DNA of 18,203 nucleotides from Candidatus Cloacimonadota bacterium. GTDB lineage: Bacteria > Cloacimonadota > Cloacimonadia > Cloacimonadales > WRIO01. Positions 7,343 to 14,649 of this stretch are shown here, one piece after another. The position numbers and the translations under genes were made by a program. Below the pieces are notes generated by a model. That model saw only the letters and a program-made list of their open reading frames with translations. It ran no database searches and was not told where the DNA came from. Location: the NCBI GenBank assembly GCA_023230175.1, contig JALNXV010000026.1, positions 1-18,203 on the forward strand. Direction: 5' to 3'. The stretch's first letter is position 1. Each line of letters begins with the position of its first letter.

Positions 7343-8056
7343 ATGAATAAAATATTACTGATTTTAAGAAATGAATTAATGCAATTTTTTACAGGTTTAT
7401 CGGCTTATATTTTTTTTATAGTTTTTATAGCAATTAATTCATGGTTTTTTGCAATGCCGTTGTTTATTAATAATAATGCAAATTTGAATAGTTTTTTTAT
7501 GACTTCTCAGTTGTTACTTATTATATTTATCCCTGTTATTACAATGAATCTATTGCCTAAAGAAAGACAACTTGGAACTATAGAAATACTCCATACGATA
7601 CCATTGAAAATATATCAAATTATTTTTGGAAAATTTTTAGCCGGATTAGTAATAATAATATTTGCTATTTTGCCGAGTATTATTTATTTAATAACTATCG
7701 CTAATATTGGTATAAACGTTGATTATGGTATAATCTTTTGTGGATATTTGAGTTTGATTTTAACTTCTGCTGTATATTGTGCGATCGGTATTTTTAGTGG
7801 TAGTTTTTCTCCTAATCAGATAATTTCTTTTATAATTTCTTTTATAATTATTTTATTTTTTTACTTGTTAGATAATATAATGATATTTTTACCTGCAAGT
7901 ATAACTACTTTTTTACAATATATTAGCATAACATGGCAAAATTCTAACTTAATTAAAGGTGTTGTTGATTCTAGAGTTTTAGTTTATTTTATTAGTTTGA
8001 TTTTTGTTTTTTTATGGTTTTCAATGATTATAATGAATAGAAAAAGAAGCGATTAG
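7343..8056 (+). CDS. ABC-2 type permease, GldF-like
   Basis: This is a 237-residue inner-membrane protein with about six hydrophobic segments (roughly 18-40, 52-72, 95-120, 128-152, 158-182, 211-231). The cytoplasmic segment LPKERQLGTIEIL after the second helix is the characteristic coupling motif of ABC-2/GldF permeases, which often read PERQLGTIE. It would form the membrane pore with the upstream ATPase. GGAG precedes the ATG, and the gap to the upstream gene is 12 bases. The very high Phe/Ile content reflects both membrane location and the AT-rich genome. The transported substrate cannot be read from the sequence. Confidence 0.88.
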   Translation: MNKILLILRNELMQFFTGLSAYIFFIVFIAINSWFFAMPLFINNNANLNSFFMTSQLLLIIFIPVITMNLLPKERQLGTIEILHTIPLKIYQIIFGKFLAGLVIIIFAILPSIIYLITIANIGINVDYGIIFCGYLSLILTSAVYCAIGIFSGSFSPNQIISFIISFIIILFFYLLDNIMIFLPASITTFLQYISITWQNSNLIKGVVDSRVLVYFISLIFVFLWFSMIIMNRKRSD

Positions 8057-8064
8057 GACGAGAA

Positions 8065-9684
8065 ATGAAATATATTGATTTAACTTTAAAGAGAATAATG
8101 ATTATAATAATAATTATATGTATCAATATCGTATCTATTTATATGTATATACGAGTTGATTTAACAAAAACAGGTGCATATACTTTATCAGGTGCTACTG
8201 TAAGAACTATTTCAGAACTAGATGATGTAGTGAGGGTTAGGTTGTTTTTTTCAAAAAATTTGCCACCTCAATTAAATTCATTAATGACCTATACTAAAGA
8301 TTTATTAACAGAATATCAAACATTATCTCGCGGAAAAATTCAATATGAATTTGTAAATCCCGATACTGAGGACGAATTAAAGATTGAGGCAAGAAAGGCA
8401 AAAATTCCTTCACTTTCAATTGAAGTATATGAGAAAGATAAGGTAGAATTACGTGATGTGTTTCTGGGTATGTCAATTGTTTATGGTACTAAAAATGAAA
8501 TTATTCCAATTATTCAAAATACTGAAGGCTTGGAATTTTTAATTACTAATACCTTAAAGAATATGATTGGGAAGAGACACAGATTAATTGCCTATTTTCA
8601 GCCTTTAACAGAATTTGAACGAGTTAATTTTGAAGAACAACAACTCCCTATGCCTAATAATATATCTGTATTTAATAAAATGATTTCAAGTTCGGCAATA
8701 TTTGATAGAACTGATCTTGTTATTCCATTACCGGAACATACAGATTTACTAATTGTAAATGCAGTTAAAGATTCATTAAGTGATATTCAATTATTTAATA
8801 TTGATCAATTCATTATGAAAGGAAAACCTGTATTGATATTTCAAGATAGGTATGTTGCCGATATTAATGCTCCTTTAGCTAAATCATTTGATAATAATTT
8901 ACTGGAAATGTTAAGGCATCATTCTATTTTTGTAAAACCTGCTCTTGTTATGGATGCTTCTTGTTTTCAATTAACAAGAAATAGGAATCAAGGTGGAACT
9001 ATGGTTCCGGTTAGTTTTGATTATCCTTTTTTCCCCTTTATTAAAAATATTTCTGATAGTCTTATTGTACATAAGAATGTTCCGTATTTGTATTCATATT
9101 ATTCATCTGAAGTATTCCTATTCAATAAAAATAAGAATATTAAAGAAATTTCATTACTTAAGACTTCCGATAAGTCATTTGAACAAAGTGGGACCCCGGT
9201 CGAAAATGGATTTGAACTCAATACTCATTATAGTCAATATTTAGATATGGATTTTGAAAAAGTTTTTAATCATAAATCAAAAAAGATTGCAAATATCTAT
9301 TATGGTGATTTTGAAAGCTATTATAAAGATATAATTGAAGATAGTAGTAAGTTTCGTAAAAATACTAATAATGGAATATTGTTTGTTGCCGGAACAACCA
9401 GCCTGTTAAATAATGAGTTATTACAAAATTCACCTACCAATGCTGCTTTTATATTAAATGTGATAGATTTTTTAACTAATGAATCTGATTTTATTTTAAT
9501 GAGAAATAGAAATATCGCATATAGCCCAATTAAAGATATGAATAATAAAGAAAAGCAGTTTATTAAATATATAAATTTAATAATCCCTTCGATATTTGTT
9601 TTATGTTATGGTTTTATATTTCATCTGTTAATGCAGATACATAAAGATAAAATTAAAAGAATTGTCAATAAGCGACAAAAGTAG
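8065..9684 (+). CDS. GldG-like ABC transporter auxiliary protein
   Basis: This 539-residue protein matches the GldG / ABC_transp_aux family in length and layout. It has an N-terminal membrane anchor (about 11-30), a large periplasmic domain and a C-terminal membrane helix (about 503-525) followed by a basic tail. The family's early motif is present (RVDLTKTGAYTLSGATVRTI, then VVRVRLFFSKNLPP). The middle part resembles a glutamine-amidotransferase-like fold with no visible catalytic site, as usual for the family. It lies eight bases after the permease gene. Its role is presumably structural or substrate-handling in the exporter complex. In Bacteroidota GldG is needed for gliding, but nothing here shows motility. 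Confidence 0.85.
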   Translation: MKYIDLTLKRIMIIIIIICINIVSIYMYIRVDLTKTGAYTLSGATVRTISELDDVVRVRLFFSKNLPPQLNSLMTYTKDLLTEYQTLSRGKIQYEFVNPDTEDELKIEARKAKIPSLSIEVYEKDKVELRDVFLGMSIVYGTKNEIIPIIQNTEGLEFLITNTLKNMIGKRHRLIAYFQPLTEFERVNFEEQQLPMPNNISVFNKMISSSAIFDRTDLVIPLPEHTDLLIVNAVKDSLSDIQLFNIDQFIMKGKPVLIFQDRYVADINAPLAKSFDNNLLEMLRHHSIFVKPALVMDASCFQLTRNRNQGGTMVPVSFDYPFFPFIKNISDSLIVHKNVPYLYSYYSSEVFLFNKNKNIKEISLLKTSDKSFEQSGTPVENGFELNTHYSQYLDMDFEKVFNHKSKKIANIYYGDFESYYKDIIEDSSKFRKNTNNGILFVAGTTSLLNNELLQNSPTNAAFILNVIDFLTNESDFILMRNRNIAYSPIKDMNNKEKQFIKYINLIIPSIFVLCYGFIFHLLMQIHKDKIKRIVNKRQK

Positions 9685-9692
9685 GTTTTATA

Positions 9693-10673
9693 ATGAAAAA
9701 AAGAAGTATAATTACTGTTATTCTGTTTTTTATAATGTTGTTTTTGATATTTATAGTTTTTTTAGCTTTAAAGACAAACCCGGAACAAAAAAGATTTAAG
9801 TTATTTAATTTTAATCCTGGTGAGTTAGTGTCTTTCTCTCTTTCTAAAAAGAGAGTAAATGCAACTATTTCAGATGAAGTAATATCAGACTCGCTTTATA
9901 TTGAAAAGATTGGTATTGAATGGTATATCACTTATCCTCATAAAAGGATAGTAAACAAGGAAAAGATTAACTTTTTTTTGAATACCTTTTTGCATATACA
10001 AAGATTTGGTAAAATTTTAACAACAAATCCCTATAATTATGATTATTACAAAGTTTCGGAAAAAACAGGAAGTAGGGTAGTATTGTATGATCAAAATAAC
10101 GAGGTTTTAGATGATGTATTTTTTGGTTTTGCTGATCTAACTCCTTATGGCTCTGCAAGAAGAAATTATGAAGACGTAGTTTATGAGATTTCTCAAAATG
10201 TAAGTTCAGATGTAAGCCCTAATCTAAAACTATGGCGAGAAAATAGTTTGATTTATTTTGATAAAACTAAAACTGATTCAATTAAGGTGTCATTTTCAGC
10301 ATCAAGGTATAGTTTAATAAATGATAATAATCAATGGTTTTATAAAGATGAAGAACATTATTTCCCTTTAAATAATGCACACAAGGCATTTACAAATGTT
10401 ATGATGCAATTAGATAATATGAAAACTTATAATTTTCTTGACAATTTATGGGATGAATATAAAGGTTATTTTTCAAAGTCAATTTTAGATTTAAAAATTT
10501 ATAAAAAGGATCATACTTATGATCATATTGTTTTTGTAAGATATACAGATGAACTCTGTTTAATACAAGTAAATGATAAAAAAAATGAATTATACCTTGG
10601 TAATTATGGTATGATTAATAGATTTACTAAGTCACCTGAGAGTTATCTTGATGTTATGAGATTTACGTATTAG
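9693..10673 (+). CDS. DUF4340 domain protein, membrane-anchored
   Basis: This 326-residue protein has one N-terminal membrane helix (about 6-28) and a periplasmic beta-rich region typical of DUF4340 (IEKIGIEWYITYPHKRIVNKEKINFF, split here as IEWYITYPHKRIV then NKEKINFF; later VVLYDQNNEVL, DVFFGF and VYEIS). DUF4340 genes commonly follow gldG-like genes, which is the arrangement here with an eight-base gap. The likely role is an accessory subunit of the same membrane complex on its outer face. No catalytic residues are evident and the molecular function of the family is unknown to me. Confidence 0.75.
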   Translation: MKKRSIITVILFFIMLFLIFIVFLALKTNPEQKRFKLFNFNPGELVSFSLSKKRVNATISDEVISDSLYIEKIGIEWYITYPHKRIVNKEKINFFLNTFLHIQRFGKILTTNPYNYDYYKVSEKTGSRVVLYDQNNEVLDDVFFGFADLTPYGSARRNYEDVVYEISQNVSSDVSPNLKLWRENSLIYFDKTKTDSIKVSFSASRYSLINDNNQWFYKDEEHYFPLNNAHKAFTNVMMQLDNMKTYNFLDNLWDEYKGYFSKSILDLKIYKKDHTYDHIVFVRYTDELCLIQVNDKKNELYLGNYGMINRFTKSPESYLDVMRFTY

Positions 10674-10682
10674 AGTTTTTAA

Positions 10683-10690
10683 AAGGAGGT
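10683..10690 (+). promoter_or_regulatory. Full-length Shine-Dalgarno site deciding a GTG start
   Basis: AAGGAGGT, four bases before GTG at 10695. It is a complete anti-Shine-Dalgarno complement and supports the GTG codon as the true start. It should give strong translation of the sorted protein within the operon. Confidence 0.75.
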
Positions 10691-10694
10691 TTTT

Positions 10695-12365
10695 GTGAAA
10701 CTAAAATTCTTTATTTTTGTGGTATTCTTGATGTGCTTAAATTATGGATATACTATGCAAGTAGAACAATTAACTAATGCCGGTGGAAATGCGATGGATT
10801 GGGCATGGGCGATAGCAAATGATAGTAACCAGAATTCATATATAGCAGGATCAATTTCGGGTAATGCTACTTTTGGAAATCAAACAGTTGAATATAATGG
10901 TGATGTAGAAATGCCGATTTTTGCCAAGATTAATTCTTCAGGAGAGTTTGAATGGGTACAATGCTTTTATGATAATGAAAATGATGATGTACAGAGTTTA
11001 GGTACAGCTATGGGAATAGGAGTAGATTCAGAAGATAATATTTATGTTTCCGGATATTTTACTGAATCAGTATTGATTGATGGCATTCAGTTAAATTCTA
11101 ATGGTTTATGGGATGCATTTTTAGCAAAATTTAATAGTAACGGTGAAGTTTTATGGGCGAAAAGTTTTGGTGGTTCCGGATATGATATGGCTCATGGATT
11201 GTGTGTTTCCCTTGGAAATGTTTTATTAGATGATTTTATATATGTTACCGGGTGGTATAGCACAGAAATAACTATTGATGATTTTAATATCCCTAATATG
11301 GGCGGTTCAGATATCTATATAGCAAAATTTGATATTAACGGTGAAATAGATGAGTTTTTCTTTGCCGGTAATGAAAGTGTTAATTATTCATATCAAATAT
11401 CTTCAGGTAATAATGGTGAGATCGGAATAACAGGGGCTTCTTCCGGGTTATTAAATTTTCCTGTCATTGGTGAAATAGATTTTGATGGAGCATATTTATA
11501 TAATCTTGACCAAACTAATAATAATGCTTATTTGAATTCTATTGATGGCATTTCTCCTTATAGAATAGCAGTTGATGATGATAACTCTACTATTGTTGCC
11601 GCAAAACTTATTGAAGATATTTATATTTATGATGAATGGTTTTATATGTATAACGATGAACCCGATGGAATTTTAATAAAAACTGCTCAACCTAACACTA
11701 ATAATTCTCAATGGGCTATTGGTTTTAATGGATCAGGAACTGAAGTAGTACGAGCTGTTTGTACAGACCAAGTTAATAATATTTATATTGGTGTAACTTT
11801 TACGGATAGTTTAAGTGTCTTTGGACTTGATTTTTATACAGAAAGTGATGATGATTTAATTATTTTTAAACTCAATACTAATGGTGAATATATCTCTCAT
11901 ACTCATATCCTTTGTGCTGGTTCCATTAAAGCTACAGATATGAAAATAAGAGATAACTCTCTTGTTGTAACAGGATGGTTCAATGGTACAATTGAATCTT
12001 CCGGTATGAGTATTAGTAGTATGAATTATTATGATTTAAATATTTTTGTTATGCGGATTTCAGATTTTGTTAGTAATATAGATGAGGATATTGAAGAAAA
12101 TTTATCATTAGGATATGATAAAATTGATTTTTCAATTTATCCTAATCCGGTTTATTTGAATAATCTAAAAATAAACGTTAAGTCAGAAAAATTAAATATA
12201 AAGACAATATCAATTTACAATATAAAAGGGCAAAGGGTTTCTTCCTTATCTTCCAATAAAAATTCTTATGATTTAGATTTGTCAAATTACAAAAATGGCT
12301 TATATTTTATTAGGATACAAGATGGTTCATACAGCAAAACATCTAAATTTTTGATTATTAAGTAA
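10695..12365 (+). CDS. Secreted SBBP-repeat beta-propeller protein with C-terminal type A sorting domain
   Basis: This 556-residue protein begins at GTG behind a perfect AAGGAGGT and carries a signal peptide (1-20). Residues about 25-460 form SBBP-type propeller blades, with recurring units such as NIYVSGYF, FIYVTGWY, DAFLAKFNSNGEVLWAKSFGG and NIYIGVTF. An acidic linker leads to a C-terminal domain (about 478-556: IYPNPV, SIYNIKGQRV, YKNGLYFIRI, KFLIIK) of the kind that targets proteins to the type IX secretion system in Bacteroidota. It should be exposed on, or released from, the cell surface. It sits 21 bases after the DUF4340 gene, so it is probably cotranscribed with the ABC set, but a functional link is only inference. 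Confidence 0.85.
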   Translation: MKLKFFIFVVFLMCLNYGYTMQVEQLTNAGGNAMDWAWAIANDSNQNSYIAGSISGNATFGNQTVEYNGDVEMPIFAKINSSGEFEWVQCFYDNENDDVQSLGTAMGIGVDSEDNIYVSGYFTESVLIDGIQLNSNGLWDAFLAKFNSNGEVLWAKSFGGSGYDMAHGLCVSLGNVLLDDFIYVTGWYSTEITIDDFNIPNMGGSDIYIAKFDINGEIDEFFFAGNESVNYSYQISSGNNGEIGITGASSGLLNFPVIGEIDFDGAYLYNLDQTNNNAYLNSIDGISPYRIAVDDDNSTIVAAKLIEDIYIYDEWFYMYNDEPDGILIKTAQPNTNNSQWAIGFNGSGTEVVRAVCTDQVNNIYIGVTFTDSLSVFGLDFYTESDDDLIIFKLNTNGEYISHTHILCAGSIKATDMKIRDNSLVVTGWFNGTIESSGMSISSMNYYDLNIFVMRISDFVSNIDEDIEENLSLGYDKIDFSIYPNPVYLNNLKINVKSEKLNIKTISIYNIKGQRVSSLSSNKNSYDLDLSNYKNGLYFIRIQDGSYSKTSKFLIIK

Positions 12366-12393
12366 ATATAAATATTTGAAAGATTGGAGAACA

Positions 12394-13461
12394 ATGGAAG
12401 CAAGTAAAAAGAAATCATTAGCTTTTTTTTTAGTGTTATTGATTATTGCTTTTATAATGTTTTACAAGTTGACTCATTTCTTCATAGTTCCGGTAATAAT
12501 ATCCTTGTCATTTACCACTTTATTGTATCCGATATATGAGTATGTTTTAAAGTTTTGTAAAAATAAAGCTTCTTTGGCTTCAATTTTAACAATACTTGCA
12601 ATAATAATAATAGCTCTAATGCCTTTATACTTGATTGGAGATTTGCTGACCAGGCAAATAATTCATCTATATTCTGATGCAGAACCCTTTATAAGGGAGT
12701 TTATCAAGCAAACTGAAAAAAGTCAAATCTCAGCTTTAATTCATCTTGAAAGATTTAATTTTTTAAAAGAACTTTCATTTGATTTTGCCTCGTTATTAAG
12801 GACAGTTGTTCAAAGTTTGATTAATTTATCCAAAAACATAATTAATTTTATGTCTCAAAGTGCTTTACAGTTTTTTACAAACTTAGGAATAACTCTATTT
12901 TGTATGTTTTATTTTTTTAGAGATGGAAAGAAATTTGGTCAATATATATTAAAAATTAGCCCAATGAAAAATGTACATATGATAAGATTATTTGATAAAT
13001 TTTCACAGATATCCCGAGCTACCATTAAAGGTACCTTAGTAATTGGGTTAATTCAAGGAACTTTAGGGGCTATAACTCTTTTAGTTTTTGGTGTTAAAAC
13101 TTGGGCATTATGGGGTATGATTATGGTAGTATTAGCTACAGTACCATTTTTAGGAACTTGGCTGATTTTGGTTCCTGCCGGAGTGATAAAGATTATTATG
13201 GGACACCCTATTCAAGGAATTTTTATTATTGCGATTAGTGTGATAATAGTAAGTAGTATTGATAATATTATTCGACCTATATTGGTTGGTAAAGATGCTA
13301 AGATGCATGATTTATTAATCTTTTTTTCTACTTTAGGCGGGATTGCATTATTTGGGTTATTTGGATTTATTATCGGACCAATTTTTGCCGCATTTTTAGT
13401 TTCGCTTTTAGATATATATTGTCAAGAATATAAAAATATTGGTAGTCAAACGAGTCAATAG
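12394..13461 (+). CDS. AI-2E family (PerM/YdiK-like) membrane protein
   Basis: This is a 355-residue multi-helix inner-membrane protein of the AI-2E/UPF0118 family. The C-terminal signature is clear: DNIIRPILVGKDAKMHDLLI followed by LGGIALFGLFGFIIGP and a final helix (about 287-345). Two N-terminal helices, a central amphipathic region and a cluster of late helices match the family. I chose ATG at 12394 with GGAG at 12386-12389; an in-frame TTG at 12376 has no ribosome-binding site. Members include AI-2 exporters but also ion antiporters and proteins of unknown role, so substrate and any quorum-sensing link are undecided. It sits 28 bases after the previous gene. Confidence 0.9.
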   Translation: MEASKKKSLAFFLVLLIIAFIMFYKLTHFFIVPVIISLSFTTLLYPIYEYVLKFCKNKASLASILTILAIIIIALMPLYLIGDLLTRQIIHLYSDAEPFIREFIKQTEKSQISALIHLERFNFLKELSFDFASLLRTVVQSLINLSKNIINFMSQSALQFFTNLGITLFCMFYFFRDGKKFGQYILKISPMKNVHMIRLFDKFSQISRATIKGTLVIGLIQGTLGAITLLVFGVKTWALWGMIMVVLATVPFLGTWLILVPAGVIKIIMGHPIQGIFIIAISVIIVSSIDNIIRPILVGKDAKMHDLLIFFSTLGGIALFGLFGFIIGPIFAAFLVSLLDIYCQEYKNIGSQTSQ

Positions 13462-13472
13462 TAAGGAAATTT

Positions 13473-14618
13473 ATGTTTTTAAGGTTAGTAATAGTTTTTT
13501 TTGTTGTTCTTTTAGTTATTTCTTGTGGAACGGATAAAGTTTTAAAACCTATTGTAGAACAACCATCAAGTGGTATCATTCAAGATTTAACATTGGTTAA
13601 CAATGAATTGAAATTTAATACTATAGATAGTGCTTATGTGTATTTAATATATAAAAATAGATTAAATCAAAATGAAACGTTTAAGGCATGGTCTGCCGGA
13701 AATCCAACAAAAATTCATAATTATAAATTACCTGTTAATTTAATAAATAATGTATATCAAATGCAACTGTCAGTATATGGAAGTGAAAGTTTTCAGGATA
13801 CGGTTTTTACATTTACTTCTGCTTATAATTCTAATTCATTTCTCAGGGTACATCTAATTGATGTTGCTCAGGGTGATGCAATTTTAATTCAAACTCCGGA
13901 TAATAAAAATATTCAAATTGACGGAGGATATGGTACTCGAGGTTCAAGCGATTGGCAAGGGGGTGGGTTAGCTCTTGCATTAATGTATTTACAGGATAAT
14001 GAAATAACATATCTTGACTATATTATTGAGACTCATAGGCATGGAGATCATTATGGAGGTCTTTTGGATATAATAGCAAATAATATAGATTATAACCTAT
14101 ATATATCTCCAACCCAACCGCAAGGTTATTATCCCGGAATGAATTTAAATATAGATAGCGTAGTAGATTTTACTTTTTTTAGTATAGGATACCCTCCAAA
14201 TTATAATGAAGATAATATTAATAATACCAGTATAGTTTTAAAAGCTGTATATGGTGATGCAGAATTTCTTTTTACCGGTGATGCTGAAGGTGTTGTGCAA
14301 GATTATTTAATTAATGCAGATTATGATTTGTCGTGTGATGTGTTGAAGGTTTCTCATCATGGGAGTGCTTCGAATAATACATCTAATAGTGCATTTTTAT
14401 CTAAGGTATTAGATCAATATGCAAAGATAGCATTATTATCATTTGGTACTAATAATCCTTATAATCATCCTCATTCCATATCAAGATTTTCAAATTATGA
14501 AACTTATGGGACCGGAATTCCAACTTCCTATCCTTCAGGTAGTAATTATAATTTTGATTCAGGAGATATTTTGTTAATTTCTGATGGGAGATTAATTTTT
14601 GTTACGACTGAAAAATAG
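13473..14618 (+). CDS. ComEC/Rec2-like metallo-beta-lactamase-fold lipoprotein
   Basis: This 381-residue protein has a lipoprotein signal ending in VIS-Cys18, so it is predicted to be anchored in a membrane and exposed outside the cytoplasm. A short Fn3-like beta segment (about 35-120) precedes a metallo-beta-lactamase domain (about 124-381) of the ComEC-type stand-alone hydrolase family: VHLIDVAQGDAILI, HRHGDH (His188, His190, Asp192, His193), FTGDAE (Asp270), VSHHGS (His295/296) and a final NHPH (His332, His334). All metal ligands appear present, so it should be active, perhaps on nucleic acid or another phosphoester. It lacks the membrane channel of ComEC, so DNA uptake is not implied. The gene follows the AI-2E gene by 11 bases. 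Confidence 0.88.
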   Translation: MFLRLVIVFFVVLLVISCGTDKVLKPIVEQPSSGIIQDLTLVNNELKFNTIDSAYVYLIYKNRLNQNETFKAWSAGNPTKIHNYKLPVNLINNVYQMQLSVYGSESFQDTVFTFTSAYNSNSFLRVHLIDVAQGDAILIQTPDNKNIQIDGGYGTRGSSDWQGGGLALALMYLQDNEITYLDYIIETHRHGDHYGGLLDIIANNIDYNLYISPTQPQGYYPGMNLNIDSVVDFTFFSIGYPPNYNEDNINNTSIVLKAVYGDAEFLFTGDAEGVVQDYLINADYDLSCDVLKVSHHGSASNNTSNSAFLSKVLDQYAKIALLSFGTNNPYNHPHSISRFSNYETYGTGIPTSYPSGSNYNFDSGDILLISDGRLIFVTTEK

Positions 14619-14637
14619 TCATTAGATAATAATTTTT

Positions 14638-14641
14638 GGAG
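14638..14641 (+). promoter_or_regulatory. Ribosome-binding site supporting a TTG start
   Basis: GGAG, eight bases before TTG at 14650. No other in-frame start has a comparable site before the PAS domain begins, so it favours TTG as the true start of the histidine kinase. Confidence 0.55.
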
Positions 14642-14649
14642 TATTGTAG

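Noticed and set aside
6365..9684. Naming the ABC set as true gliding-motility genes gldA, gldF and gldG
   Set aside because: Homologous exporter sets are widespread in non-gliding bacteria and no other gliding gene is in the window; only a Gld-like call is justified.
12394..13461. Quorum-sensing AI-2 exporter
   Set aside because: The family name covers proteins with several functions; nothing nearby (no luxS or lsr gene) supports AI-2 transport.
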